Shown piece after piece: positions 8,820 to 18,323 of a stretch of 35,259 nt of DNA. The notes under the pieces are model-generated. The model was given only the letters and a program-made list of their open reading frames with translations, did no database searches and was not told the DNA's origin. The translations under genes and the position numbers were made by a program. The stretch's first letter is position 1. Each line of letters starts with the position of its first letter. The stretch is from assembly GCF_009720725.1 (NCBI RefSeq), contig NZ_WNKT01000041.1, forward strand, positions 1 through 35,259, given 5' to 3'. The stretch is from Allochromatium palmeri (GTDB lineage: Bacteria > Pseudomonadota > Gammaproteobacteria > Chromatiales > Chromatiaceae).

Positions 8820-9994
8820 TCGACGACCTCGACCTTGAGCGTGTCGATGGCGTTCGGGAGATGGGTGATCATCACCGGCTCGCCGGGCTGGAGCTCGGGC
8901 ACGCGCAGCAGCACCCGGCCCTCGCCCGCGCCTGTATCGAGTTCACCGACCCGCTCGATGGGCAGCCCCTTCAAACGCCCATCGCGCACGGCGAAGATGC
9001 GATCCCCGCCATGCAGGGCCGAAAAGGGCAGGGCGATGGTCTCGGGCGCGAGCGGGCGCTCCAGACGCAGATCGACGAAGGCGCCGAGTGGCAGGCTCGA
9101 GGCCGGATCGAGCCGCAACAGCGCGTCGACGCCGCGGGCATCGGCCTCGCCGGCCAGCCGTTCGAGCACCGCCGTGACCGGACGCCCGGCGTGCGAGCCC
9201 TGGGCCGTCAGCTGCTGACCGCTGGCAAGTGCGGCGCGCAACTCCTCGCTGTGCACGCCCGGCACCTTGGCGCGGACATAGAGTCCATCGAGCGGATAGA
9301 GCGTCAGGATAGTCTGGTTGGGCTGGAGCTGATCGCCAGCGGCGGCCTCGACGGCGCCGATACGGGCATCGAAGGGCGCACGCAGGGTACCGCGCTCCAG
9401 ATCGCGCTCGGCCTCGGCCAGTGCCGCTTCCAGGGCCGCGAGCCGTGCCGGATGTTCGGCAATCGACTGCTCGCGCAGCATCACGGCCAACTGGGCGCGG
9501 GCGTATTGCTCGCGCGCTTCATCGACGCTGGAGGCCGAGCCGAGCTGTTTGGACTGTACGGTCTCAGCGCGTTCCGTCGCTAACTGTGCCAAACGCAGGA
9601 TTTGGCGCTCCTGCTCCAGCGCCTGACGATCATGGCTCAGCTTCAGACGCTCTTTTTCGAGATCGGCGCGCGCCCTGGTCAGACGCGGTTGCAGATCGCG
9701 CGGATCGAGCTGGGCGAGCAGATCGCCGGCGGCGACGCGATCACCGTCACGCACCTGGACGTCCAGCAGCCGGCCGGCCACGGGCGCGGCGGCCTGGAGG
9801 CGATCGGGTGCCTCGACCTGGCCGAAGAGCGCCAGGATCGGATGATGGGCGGCGGGTTGGACGTCGGTGACCTCGATCCGCCAGATTCGTTCACTGGGTT
9901 TGACTGGATCTGGGGCGGGACGGGTCGCCTTGAGGGCGACGAAGATCCCGATTCCCAGGGCGAGAATCAGGATCGGCAGGATACGGCGCAGCAT
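8816..9994 (-). CDS. HlyD/AcrA-type membrane-fusion protein of an RND efflux system
   Basis: This is a 392-residue periplasmic adaptor. An uncleaved N-terminal membrane anchor (about 4-22) leads to a biotinyl-lipoyl-like half motif (VAGRLLDVQVRDGDRVAAGD), a long coiled-coil hairpin (about 105-195), the second half motif (LRAPFDARIGAVEAAAGDQL) and a beta-barrel region. The protein links the permease to an outer-membrane channel. It is first in the operon and overlaps the permease by four bases. The upstream tatB lies 84 bases away on the same strand, so transcription may continue from tatAB. Confidence 0.9.
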   Translation of the reverse strand: MLRRILPILILALGIGIFVALKATRPAPDPVKPSERIWRIEVTDVQPAAHHPILALFGQVEAPDRLQAAAPVAGRLLDVQVRDGDRVAAGDLLAQLDPRDLQPRLTRARADLEKERLKLSHDRQALEQERQILRLAQLATERAETVQSKQLGSASSVDEAREQYARAQLAVMLREQSIAEHPARLAALEAALAEAERDLERGTLRAPFDARIGAVEAAAGDQLQPNQTILTLYPLDGLYVRAKVPGVHSEELRAALASGQQLTAQGSHAGRPVTAVLERLAGEADARGVDALLRLDPASSLPLGAFVDLRLERPLAPETIALPFSALHGGDRIFAVRDGRLKGLPIERVGELDTGAGEGRVLLRVPELQPGEPVMITHLPNAIDTLKVEVVE

Positions 9995-10078
9995 GGATCG
10001 AATCTGGACTCGCTATGGGTCGGGGACTCCAAGATGATGGCGGGGCTGGCGATACTCAAGCCGACCGCCGGGCCACCG

Positions 10079-10417
10079 TCATGATGAGCGTGTGCGGTCG
10101 GCTTCGGCCTGCGGAGGGACGGGGGTGCTTGGCGGTGTCTGCGACTCGGTCGCCGGCGCAGGGCGCGGCGTGGTCAGAGCCGGGTCTTCCAGAATGGTGT
10201 CGAGCGGCTTGAGGCGTGACTGCTCGTCGAGGATCGTTTTGAGTTCCTCAGCCTTGAGTTCGCGATCGATCTCGTGCTTGACGTTGGCGAGCGTGCGCCG
10301 TGCGTGCCCGACCCACTTGCCCGCCACACGCGCGACCTTTGGCAGGCGCTCAGGGCCGACCACGACCAGCGCCACGATCGCGACCAGAATCAGTTCTTGA
10401 AAGCCAACGTCGAACAT
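10079..10417 (-). CDS. tatB: Sec-independent protein translocase subunit TatB
   Basis: This is a 112-residue protein with the TatB opening MFDVGFQELILVAIVALVVV, then GPERLPKVAR, an amphipathic helix (about 25-70) and a proline-rich tail. Glu8 in the membrane helix is the residue conserved in TatB. TatB with TatC recognises twin-arginine signal peptides of folded exported proteins. It lies 47 bases after tatA. The usual tatC is not downstream; the next gene is the RND fusion protein. Confidence 0.95.
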   Translation of the reverse strand: MFDVGFQELILVAIVALVVVGPERLPKVARVAGKWVGHARRTLANVKHEIDRELKAEELKTILDEQSRLKPLDTILEDPALTTPRPAPATESQTPPSTPVPPQAEADRTRSS

Positions 10418-10464
10418 CTAGGGTAGGTCCAGTGGACAGGCAGCGGATTGACGAGACGGTCGAC

Positions 10465-10722
10465 TCAGGAGCGATCCTGTTTGGCCGTGGGATCAGCGGG
10501 ACGCGACTGAGTGCTCGAATCGGTCGGGCGTGCCTCGTTGGACTGGGCGATGGTCGCGCTGTCATCGTCGTCCTTGTCGGAGTTCGACATGGAGCTGCGG
10601 AAGCCGCGGATAGCTTCGCCGAGATCCGCGCCGATGTTCTTCAGCCGCTTGGTGCCGAACAGGAGGACGACGATCACCAGGATGATCAGGAGTTGCCAAA
10701 TACTGATGCCGCCGACACCCAT
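10465..10722 (-). CDS. tatA: Sec-independent protein translocase subunit TatA
   Basis: This is an 85-residue protein with the TatA hallmarks: a short membrane helix ([17 protein letters not shown]), the [20 protein letters not shown] hinge and amphipathic helix, and an acidic, Ser/Thr-rich tail. TatA oligomers form the translocation pathway for folded proteins. A GGAG ribosome site precedes the ATG by about six bases. A candidate promoter lies about 90 bases upstream (10809-10837). Gene order is tatA-tatB, transcribed away from rlmH. Confidence 0.95.
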   Translation of the reverse strand: MGVGGISIWQLLIILVIVVLLFGTKRLKNIGADLGEAIRGFRSSMSNSDKDDDDSATIAQSNEARPTDSSTQSRPADPTAKQDRS

Positions 10723-10808
10723 GTTTTTCTCCGGTGTGCTTGTCTGTTGCGGCCACGCGCCTGGCTCATGGCGGCGACGTGGACGGGATTTGAGATTGAA
10801 GTGGGGCG

Positions 10809-10837
10809 ATCATAACGCAAGCGGATGGACGCTGAAA
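10809..10837 (-). promoter_or_regulatory. candidate sigma-70 promoter of tatAB
   Basis: On the minus strand TTTCAG (10837-10832) and TATGAT (10814-10809) are separated by 17 bases. The -10 element is good and the -35 weak. It sits in the 241-base divergent gap between tatA and rlmH. No equally convincing promoter was found for rlmH in the other direction. Confidence 0.4.
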
Positions 10838-10963
10838 GCGCCCACGGAATCGCGGAGGCGTGAATGGACGCGATCGGCGTGCGTTTACGTCGGGCATTGG
10901 GATAGGGGATGATGTTGTGAAATGTCTGGTGAAAGACCGGATTCTGAGGTCGGACGAGGTGGC

Positions 10964-11437
10964 ATGCGGATTCATCTGATTTGTGTCGGCCGGCGGATGC
11001 CGGGCTGGATCGAGGAGGGCTATCGTGAATATGCCAAGCGGCTGCCGCCTGAGTGCGCCCTGCATCTGGTCGAGATCGACCCGGTGCATCGGGCCAAGAC
11101 CACCAATGTGCGTCAGGCGCGCGAGGAAGAGGGGCGGCGGATTCTCAAGGCAATTCCCAAGGGGGCGGATGTGATCGTGCTCGATGAGCGCGGGCGTTCC
11201 TGGAGCACCGAGACCCTGGCCGGTCAGTTGCGCGACTGGCTGGCCGATGGACGTGATCGGGCGCTCGTGGTCGGCGGGGCCGATGGGCTGTCGGCGGACT
11301 GTCTGGCCCAAGCGCGCGAGCGCTGGTCGCTGTCGGCGTTGACCTTTCCGCATCCGCTGGTGCGCGTCATTCTCGCTGAGCAGCTCTATCGTGCCTGGAG
11401 CCTGAACCAGGGTCACCCCTATCATCGCGCCGGGTAG
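10964..11437 (+). CDS. rlmH: 23S rRNA pseudouridine-1915 N3-methyltransferase RlmH
   Basis: This is a 157-residue SPOUT methyltransferase. It starts MRIHLICVGRRMPGW and contains the SAM-pocket segment LVVGGADGLS and the C-terminal EQLYRAWSLNQGHPYHR pattern diagnostic of RlmH. It methylates pseudouridine 1915 in helix 69 of 23S rRNA on assembled ribosomes. The ATG at 10964 is chosen over an upstream ATG at 10922 because it gives the family length and has GAGGTGG just before it. maf follows after seven bases. In many relatives rsfS precedes rlmH; here it does not. Confidence 0.95.
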   Translation: MRIHLICVGRRMPGWIEEGYREYAKRLPPECALHLVEIDPVHRAKTTNVRQAREEEGRRILKAIPKGADVIVLDERGRSWSTETLAGQLRDWLADGRDRALVVGGADGLSADCLAQARERWSLSALTFPHPLVRVILAEQLYRAWSLNQGHPYHRAG

Positions 11438-11444
11438 CTGCAAT

Positions 11445-12053
11445 ATGACTGATATCAACTATCCGCTCTATCTCGCCTCGCGCTCACCGCGACGTGGTGA
11501 GCTGCTGACCCAGATCGGGGTTCGGTTTGCCCTGGTCGCGGCTGAGGTGGACGAAACACCGCACGCCGGCGAATCGCCCGAGGCCTATGTGCGACGGGTG
11601 GCGATCGACAAGGCCCGGGCGGGCCGGTCCGGGGTGTCGCCGGATGATCCGCGCCCGGTGCTGGCCGCCGACACCGCCGTGGTGCTCGACGACGAGATTC
11701 TGGGAAAACCGCTCGACTGCCCCGATTTCCTCCGCATGATGGCGCGTCTGTCCGGGCGGACGCATCGGGTACTGACCGGCGTGGCGCTGTCGTTCGCTGA
11801 CGCGCTTTGGTACGAACTGAGCGTAAGCCAGGTCCGCTTTCGCGACATCGAGGCGCACGAGCGACTGGCCTACTGGGCGAGCGGCGAGCCGCACGACAAG
11901 GCCGGCGGCTATGGCATCCAGGGCTTGGGCGCGCTCTTCGTGGCCGATCTCCAGGGCAGCTATTCGGGCGTTATGGGGCTGCCGCTCTATGAAACCGGCC
12001 GTCTGCTGCATCGCGTCGGAATCGCCCTGCTCGCCGGCGACAGCGAACCCTGA
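11445..12053 (+). CDS. maf: Maf family nucleoside triphosphate pyrophosphatase (YhdE type)
   Basis: This is a 202-residue protein with the Maf signature SRSPRR (12-17) near the N-terminus, VDETP, the VLAADTAVVLDD segment with the catalytic aspartate, and GGYGIQGLG near the C-terminus. YhdE-type Maf proteins hydrolyse dTTP and UTP (and modified pyrimidine nucleotides) to monophosphates, acting as a house-cleaning enzyme. It begins seven bases after rlmH and is followed by rng, as in the enterobacterial yhdE-rng-yhdP-tldD order. Confidence 0.93.
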   Translation: MTDINYPLYLASRSPRRGELLTQIGVRFALVAAEVDETPHAGESPEAYVRRVAIDKARAGRSGVSPDDPRPVLAADTAVVLDDEILGKPLDCPDFLRMMARLSGRTHRVLTGVALSFADALWYELSVSQVRFRDIEAHERLAYWASGEPHDKAGGYGIQGLGALFVADLQGSYSGVMGLPLYETGRLLHRVGIALLAGDSEP

Positions 12054-12149
12054 AGACATCCGTCGAGCAAATCCTTGAACACCATCTTTGCGTCCTTCGC
12101 GCCGTTGTGGTTTCAATGTTCAGAATCCAGCTATTGAAGGACGTACCGA

Positions 12150-13604
12150 GTGAGTGAAGAGATTCTCATCAATGTCACCCCGCCCGAGACCCGCGTCGCT
12201 GTGGTCGAGAACGGTGTCGTGCAGGAGATCATCATCGAGCGCGCCGAGCGCTGCGGTCTGGTCGGCAACATCTACAAGGGGCGTATCTGCCGCGTATTGC
12301 CGGGGATGCAGGCGGCCTTCGTCGACATCGGTCTGGAGCGTGCGGCCTTTCTGCATGCCTCCGACATCATCGGCACTCCGGGCGAGTCGCGCGGCGACCA
12401 GATCCATGAGCTGGTGCACGAGGGCGACATGATCGTGGTCCAGGTGGTCAAGGATCCGCTCGGCACCAAGGGCGCGCGCCTGACCACCAACATCTCGATC
12501 GCCTCGCGCTATCTGGTGTGCATGCCGGCGGTGGCGACCACGGGCGTGTCGCAGAAGATCGAAGACGAGGACGAGCGCCGCCGGCTGCGCGAGATCCTGC
12601 TGCGCTATGTCGAGGCCCATCAGGGCGAGGGCGGTTTCATCGCCCGTACCGCCGCCGAGGCTGTGAGCGAAGAGGCACTGGAGAAGGACATGGCCTTTCT
12701 GGCCAAACTCTGGCACGGCATCAAGGAACGCTGCCTCCATGTCAACCAGATCGGACTCATCCACGACGACCTGGCCCTGGCTCTGCGCGCCCTGCGCGAT
12801 CTGGTCACGCCCGAGGTCGAGCGTATCCGCATCGACTCGCGGGCCATGGTCGACAAGGCCGTCTCCTTCGCCACCAAGTACATCCCCGAGATCCAGGGCC
12901 GCATCGAGTACTACCAGGGCGAGCGTCCGCTGTTCGATCTCTATGGCGTCGAGGAGGAGATCCGCAAGGCACTCCAGCGCAAGGTCAGTCTCAAGTCGGG
13001 CGGTCATCTGGTCATCGACCAGACTGAGGCCATGACGACGATCGATGTCAACACCGGTGCCTTCGTCGGTCATCGCAATCTGGAAGAGACCATCTTCAAG
13101 ACCAACCTGGAGGCGGCCCAGGCGATCTGTCGCCAGCTCAGACTGCGCAATCTCGGCGGCATCATCATCATTGACTTCATCGATATGACCGAGGACGAGC
13201 ACAAGCGTCAGGTATTGCGCGCGCTCGAAAAATGCCTCGCTCGCGATCACGCCAAGACCCATATCACCGAGGTCTCCTCGCTCGGTCTGGTCGAGATGAC
13301 ACGCAAGCGCACCCGCGAGTCGCTGGAGCATGTGCTGTGCGAACCCTGTCCCTGCTGCGGCGGACGCGGTTCGATCAAGACCGCCGAGACGACCTGCTAC
13401 GAGATCTTCCGCGAGATCCTGCGCGAGTCGCGTCAGTTCGAGGTCGAAACCCTGCTGGTGCTGGCCTCGCAGGAGGTCGTCGACCGGCTGCTCGACGAGG
13501 AATCGGCGCATCTGGCCGAGCTGGAAGAGTTCATCGGCCGTCCGATCCGGCTCCAGGCCGAGGCGCTCTACACGCAGGAACAGTACGACGTCGTGCTGAT
13601 CTAA
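12150..13604 (+). CDS. rng: ribonuclease G
   Basis: This is a 484-residue endoribonuclease of the RNase E/G family, with the length of RNase G and without the RNase E C-terminal scaffold. The N-terminal S1 domain covers about 38-120. The catalytic metal-binding aspartates lie in MTTIDVNTG (Asp299) and IIIIDFIDM (Asp342). The zinc-link motif CEPCPCCGGRG is at 397-407. It matures the 5' end of 16S rRNA and helps degrade mRNA. The start codon is GTG at 12150, with GAAGGA about eight bases upstream. The 96-base gap after maf may hold its own promoter. Confidence 0.95.
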   Translation: MSEEILINVTPPETRVAVVENGVVQEIIIERAERCGLVGNIYKGRICRVLPGMQAAFVDIGLERAAFLHASDIIGTPGESRGDQIHELVHEGDMIVVQVVKDPLGTKGARLTTNISIASRYLVCMPAVATTGVSQKIEDEDERRRLREILLRYVEAHQGEGGFIARTAAEAVSEEALEKDMAFLAKLWHGIKERCLHVNQIGLIHDDLALALRALRDLVTPEVERIRIDSRAMVDKAVSFATKYIPEIQGRIEYYQGERPLFDLYGVEEEIRKALQRKVSLKSGGHLVIDQTEAMTTIDVNTGAFVGHRNLEETIFKTNLEAAQAICRQLRLRNLGGIIIIDFIDMTEDEHKRQVLRALEKCLARDHAKTHITEVSSLGLVEMTRKRTRESLEHVLCEPCPCCGGRGSIKTAETTCYEIFREILRESRQFEVETLLVLASQEVVDRLLDEESAHLAELEEFIGRPIRLQAEALYTQEQYDVVLI

Positions 13605-13691
13605 GGCGATGTCCAGGAAAGCGCATCCCCAAGTCCCTTCCCCTTGAGAGGAACGGGAGCGTCTTTTCAGGCAATCACCGACAGTCCCGCC

Positions 13692-16600
13692 ATGCCTTTG
13701 CTCATACGCTTTACGGTCTTGCTGACGACCCTCATGCTCCTGGGGTTGGTGACCCTGACGCTGCTGGTCTCGGTTGTGCGATTCGCGCCGCCGCTGGCTG
13801 GCGAGTATCGCGAACGCATCGCTGAGCAGCTCTCCGAGCATTTGGGGTATCGGGTCTCGATCGGAACCCTGCGGGTTGGAATGGCCGGATGGCAGCCGCG
13901 ACTGACGCTGGAACGGGTCACGCTCGCCGATCCGGACGCGGTGACGCGGGCGCTGGCCCTGAACGCCGTCGAGCTGGATCTGAACCTCCAGGCGTCGCTG
14001 TCGAGCCGTTCGCTCCAGATCGCCGGTGTCACACTGGTTGGCGCGCACCTGGAGCTGGAGCGTGGCGAGGACGGGCGCATCCGGGTGCGTGGCCTGGAAG
14101 CCTTGGGAGAGAGTGATCCGCGAGCGCTCAAACAGTTTTTGAGCCAGGGTCGGCTCGATCTGATCGAGAGCGAGATCCTGTTCAGTGACGCGACGCACGG
14201 CGGCCATTGGCTGCGTCTGGTCGATACCCGCCTGCAAGTGGAAAACGCCGGCGAGCGCCATTGGCTCGATCTCTCCGCCCGACCGGTTCCGCCCGTACCG
14301 CTCGTGCGCGAAACCGATGATGACAGCACTGATTCGAGCACGCCGGAGGTCGACGGACAGTCTCTCCAGTTGGCCATGCGCTTGCAGGGTCCGCCGGCGG
14401 ATCCGCGCGCCTGGAGTGGTCGCGGGTATCTTCGTCTGGACGGCGCGAATCTCGGTTTGCTGTTACCGCCGGGCGTGCTGGATCAGGGGTGGCTGGATAC
14501 CGGGCGTACCGCGATCGAGGGTTGGTTGAACCTTCAGGACGGCCGGCTCGAACAGGCGCTGATTCGGGCGGATGTGCAAAGCGTGCGCCTGTGGTCCGAC
14601 AAGGACAGGCATGAACCGCCGCCGTCCTGGCGCCTGAATGCGCTGGCGCGGGTGCGGGCGCTGGCGTCTGGCTGGAGCGTACAGATCGCCGGACTGGAGG
14701 CTGGGGTCGATGGCGCGGCACTCGCGGGGTTGGACCTGGGTCTGCGTCTGAGTCCCGACGGTCGGCTGCTGGCGCTGGACGGGCGTCTCGCGGATCTGGA
14801 TCTGTCCGACCTGAGCACCCTGCTGCGGGCCAGTCCCTGGTCAGGTCCTGACCCATTGCGCACGCTCCTGGAGCGTCACCCGCGCGGACGCCTGCACGAC
14901 CTGTCGCTCTGGTTCGCGCGCTCCGAAGACGCGTCAGTGCCGCCGCGCTGGCAGTTCTCGGTCAGTCTGTCGGAGTTCGGACTCGACCGGCAGGGGCGAC
15001 AGCCGGGGTTCGACGGACTGAATCTGGTGCTCGGCGGCGATCAGGACGGCGGCCGGGCGCGTCTGGACACCAATGGGCTGGCGCTGGACCTGAACCCTGT
15101 TTTCGATCGCCCGTTGCGGCTCGACCGGCTCGATGGACGTCTGGACTGGGAGCGCCAGACCGCTGGCGGTTGGCGTCTCGTGGTCTACCAGCTCGCGCTG
15201 AAGAATGCCGATCTCAGCGGCCAGGGGCGTCTGGAGCTGCAACTGCCGGGCGCCGACGGGCGTCCCTTCGTGGATCTGCGCGCACGCTTCCAGGATGGCA
15301 ATGGCGCCAACGTCCGTCCCTATCTGCCCGCCGGTCTCATGCATCCTCAACTGCTGAACTGGCTCGAAACCGCGATCGTTTCCGGGCGTGTCACTCAGGG
15401 CGATCTGATCTTTCGCGGTGCGCCGGCGGATTATCCCTTTCGCAAGCGCCAGGGCCGGTTCGATCTGAAACTCGAATTCGAGGATCTGCGACTGGACTAT
15501 CAGCCCGACTGGCCGGCGATTGAATCCGCCGCCGGTCATCTGCGCTTTCTCGACGAGGGGCTGACGATCCGGGTCGATCGCGGACGTATTCTCGATAGCG
15601 CCTTTTCCAATGGCCGGGTCGATCTACCCGATCTGCGTGGACTCAAACGCCTCAGCATCCATGGCGAAGCGCGCGGTCCGTTCACGGACGGTCGCCGGAC
15701 GCTGGCCGAGACGCCGCTCGCCGACACACTGGGCCAGCTCGCTGGGATCCTCGAGGTCGGTGGTCAGTCGCAGTTGGTTCTGGACATCGATCTGCCGTTA
15801 GTGAAACAGCGCCGACTCGGCGTATCGGGTGTCCTGAGCTGGCCCGCGCCAGCTACGCTCGGCCTGCGCGGGACGCCCATCCAGCTCTCGGACCTCGGCG
15901 GCGCGGTACGCTTCAACGAGCGCGGCATCGAGGCCTCCTCAGTCACCGCCAGGCTCGGCCGCCAGCCAATCGCACTGTCGCTCGCCAGCCAGGACGACGG
16001 ACTGGCGCTGGCCGGAACGCTCGATACGCTGGATCTCGATGACTGGCCTGCCCGGACCCAGTCAACGGGTTTCGACCCGACCGCGAACGACCTGGGCGGC
16101 GTCACGCTGGCGAGCCTGGACGTCGAGGTTGGCCGTCTCCGCTTTGGCGAGCTGACGCTCAACGCCTTCAAGCTCAGCGGGACGCCCGATGCATCCGGCT
16201 GGCGGCTGCGACTCGATGCGCGCGAGCTCGCCGGTCGCGTCCACTGGCCGAAACGGGCGAATGGCGAGCGTTTGCAGCTTGATCTCGAACGGGTCGATCT
16301 CAAGCCTTTGCTGGCGCGTCCTGAGTCCGCGGGGACGCCGACACCGGTCGTTTCCACGCCGAGCGCCGGTCCGGGCCCGATCACCGGGCTGCCCTCGCTC
16401 GATCTGCGCGTCGAGCGGCTCGATTGGGGCGAACGCCGACTTGGAACACTGGATCTGACGCTGCGTCGTGACGCACTGGGCACGCGCTTTCCGCGTCTGA
16501 AGCTGAGCGGTCCGGGACTCTTGACAGTCGAGGGCGTCGGGGAGTGGATTCGCGCCGCCGATGGCGGCGCGAGCCGGTTCAACCTCAAGGCCAGTGTGCC

Positions 16601-17282
16601 CGATCCGGGACAGCTCTTGAGCGTCTTCGACGAGCAGACCGCGATCGAGGCCAAGACGGCCGGCGCGCGCGTTCAATTGCGCTGGCCGGGCGGCCCGACG
16701 CGCTTTGCCTGGGCCCGCGCCGAGGGTGAGCTGGACATCGAGGTTGGCGCCGGGCGCTTGCTGAAGGTCGAGCCGGGGGTCGGGCGTCTGCTTGGGTTCG
16801 TTGATCTCGGTTCGATCGGTCGCCGGCTGGTGCTCGACTTCTCGGATCTCCACGCCCAGGGGTTCGCCTTCGAGCGCGTAGGCGGACGGATTCTCATCGG
16901 GCAGGGGCTGGCGCGCTTCGACGACTTTTCAATCGAGGGACCGGCCGCCAGGGTGATCCTGGCCGGTGTCACGAATCTGGCCAGCCGGCAGCTCGATCAG
17001 CGGGTGCTCGTCGAGCCAAGACTCGGTTCGAGCGTGGCCCTGGCCAGCGCCGTGGCCGGCGGCCCGGTGGTCGGCGCGGCCGTTTATCTGGTCGATCGCG
17101 CCACCGGCAACACACTCGACCGGCTCGGCCGCTATGAATATCGCCTCGCCGGCTCCTGGAACGCCCCTGAGTGGACGCGCGTCGGCTGGGAGCCGTTCAG
17201 CGGTTTCGGTTCGGCGACCGAAAGCGAGAACCAAGACACACAATCATCACGCGACACCAATCATTTTATGGATCTGCCCTGA
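13692..17282 (+). CDS. yhdP: YhdP family AsmA-like bridge protein
   Basis: This is a protein of about 1196 residues. A single N-terminal membrane helix (about 6-30) anchors a very long periplasmic beta-rich body. It begins with an AsmA-like segment (LGYRVSIGTLRVGM), and the C-terminal region contains AEGELDIEVGAGRL, LGFVDLGSIGRRL and the glycine/alanine-rich stretch near the end. YhdP with TamB and YdbH is known to carry phospholipids between inner and outer membranes in E. coli. The start at 13692 places the membrane helix directly at the N-terminus; an upstream ATG at 13644 adds 16 unlikely residues. It lies 87 bases after rng and upstream of the nitrilase and tldD. Confidence 0.9.
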   Translation: MPLLIRFTVLLTTLMLLGLVTLTLLVSVVRFAPPLAGEYRERIAEQLSEHLGYRVSIGTLRVGMAGWQPRLTLERVTLADPDAVTRALALNAVELDLNLQASLSSRSLQIAGVTLVGAHLELERGEDGRIRVRGLEALGESDPRALKQFLSQGRLDLIESEILFSDATHGGHWLRLVDTRLQVENAGERHWLDLSARPVPPVPLVRETDDDSTDSSTPEVDGQSLQLAMRLQGPPADPRAWSGRGYLRLDGANLGLLLPPGVLDQGWLDTGRTAIEGWLNLQDGRLEQALIRADVQSVRLWSDKDRHEPPPSWRLNALARVRALASGWSVQIAGLEAGVDGAALAGLDLGLRLSPDGRLLALDGRLADLDLSDLSTLLRASPWSGPDPLRTLLERHPRGRLHDLSLWFARSEDASVPPRWQFSVSLSEFGLDRQGRQPGFDGLNLVLGGDQDGGRARLDTNGLALDLNPVFDRPLRLDRLDGRLDWERQTAGGWRLVVYQLALKNADLSGQGRLELQLPGADGRPFVDLRARFQDGNGANVRPYLPAGLMHPQLLNWLETAIVSGRVTQGDLIFRGAPADYPFRKRQGRFDLKLEFEDLRLDYQPDWPAIESAAGHLRFLDEGLTIRVDRGRILDSAFSNGRVDLPDLRGLKRLSIHGEARGPFTDGRRTLAETPLADTLGQLAGILEVGGQSQLVLDIDLPLVKQRRLGVSGVLSWPAPATLGLRGTPIQLSDLGGAVRFNERGIEASSVTARLGRQPIALSLASQDDGLALAGTLDTLDLDDWPARTQSTGFDPTANDLGGVTLASLDVEVGRLRFGELTLNAFKLSGTPDASGWRLRLDARELAGRVHWPKRANGERLQLDLERVDLKPLLARPESAGTPTPVVSTPSAGPGPITGLPSLDLRVERLDWGERRLGTLDLTLRRDALGTRFPRLKLSGPGLLTVEGVGEWIRAADGGASRFNLKASVPDPGQLLSVFDEQTAIEAKTAGARVQLRWPGGPTRFAWARAEGELDIEVGAGRLLKVEPGVGRLLGFVDLGSIGRRLVLDFSDLHAQGFAFERVGGRILIGQGLARFDDFSIEGPAARVILAGVTNLASRQLDQRVLVEPRLGSSVALASAVAGGPVVGAAVYLVDRATGNTLDRLGRYEYRLAGSWNAPEWTRVGWEPFSGFGSATESENQDTQSSRDTNHFMDLP

Positions 17283-17415
17283 GGCTCGGTTTTCGGTGAA
17301 CGGAGTCTGGTGGTATCGTTGCAACAATCGAGCGAAACGGCGGCGATAGGCCGCCAGTCAGGATGGGCGCCGACTGCCGCGCCAGGCCATGGGCAGGATT
17401 TAGGTGTAAGAAGAG

Positions 17416-18246
17416 ATGAAAGAAAAACATAAGATCGGGGCGATCCAGATGGCGACTGGACCCAATGTCAGCGCCAATCTGTTCGAGGTGGAGCGTCTGA
17501 CCCGTGAAGCGGTGGAAGAGGGAGCTGAACTGCTGGTTCTGCCCGAGAATTTCGCCTTCATGGGCAAGGAGGATCGCGATCAGCTCGATATCCGCGAACC
17601 CGAGGGTGAGGGGCCGCTCCAATCATTTCTGGCGCGTCTGGCCAAGCAGTTCGGCATCTGGCTGGTCGGCGGAACCATTCCGCTGGCCGCGAGCGACTCC
17701 AGCCGGGTGCGCGCCGCCTGCCTGGTCTTCGACGACCGTGGCGAGCGCGTCGCCCGCTACGACAAGATCCATCTGTTCGATGTCAATCTGCCGGGTCTCG
17801 ACGAGCGCTATCACGAGTCGGCGGTCATCGAGCCGGGGTCCAGGCCGGTCGTGATCGACACACCCTTCGGGCGTCTGGGTCTGGCGGTCTGTTATGATCT
17901 GCGCTTTCCTGAGCTATTCAGGCGCCTGCTCGATGAGGAGGCCGAAATCCTCGCCGTGCCCTCGGCCTTCACTGCTGTCACCGGCAAGGCCCACTGGGAG
18001 CCGCTGATGCGGGCGCGCGCGATCGAGAACCTGGCTTATGTGGTCGCCGCCGCTCAGGGCGGATTCCACGTCAATGGTCGCGAGACCCATGGACACAGCC
18101 TGATCGTCGACCCCTGGGGCACCATTCTGGCGCAGGTGCCGCGCGGAACAGGCTTTGTCTGCGCCTCGATCGACCGCGAATTCCTGGAATCGGTGCGGCG
18201 CAGTTTCCCGACCATCCATCATCGTCGTTTGAAATGCAGCGTTTGA
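17416..18246 (+). CDS. nitrilase-superfamily amidohydrolase (Nit1 type)
   Basis: This is a 276-residue carbon-nitrogen hydrolase with the Glu-Lys-Cys triad: Glu44 in LVLPENFAF, Lys117 in RYDKIHLFD and Cys159 in AVCYDLRFPEL. The FxMG and DVNLPG-like patterns and the closeness to tldD point to the Nit1 group, whose members hydrolyse deaminated glutathione (metabolite repair). An omega-amidase cannot be excluded. It is transcribed with yhdP and tldD; the 133-base gap after yhdP includes a GC hairpin (17339-17355) without a T-tract. Confidence 0.88.
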   Translation: MKEKHKIGAIQMATGPNVSANLFEVERLTREAVEEGAELLVLPENFAFMGKEDRDQLDIREPEGEGPLQSFLARLAKQFGIWLVGGTIPLAASDSSRVRAACLVFDDRGERVARYDKIHLFDVNLPGLDERYHESAVIEPGSRPVVIDTPFGRLGLAVCYDLRFPELFRRLLDEEAEILAVPSAFTAVTGKAHWEPLMRARAIENLAYVVAAAQGGFHVNGRETHGHSLIVDPWGTILAQVPRGTGFVCASIDREFLESVRRSFPTIHHRRLKCSV

Positions 18247-18323
18247 GCCCGCAACTCTGAGCGTGAACGGCACAACCATGCACCACTTGCCACTGATACA
18301 AGAGTCCGCCTAATTTCGAGCCT

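Noticed and set aside
12120-14261. 713-codon open frame on the minus strand
   Set aside because: It is antisense to rng and the start of yhdP, has shadow-type composition, and the plus-strand genes are clearly real.
17339-17355. GC hairpin after yhdP as a terminator
   Set aside because: The six-base stem is not followed by a T-tract, and the next gene is co-directional.
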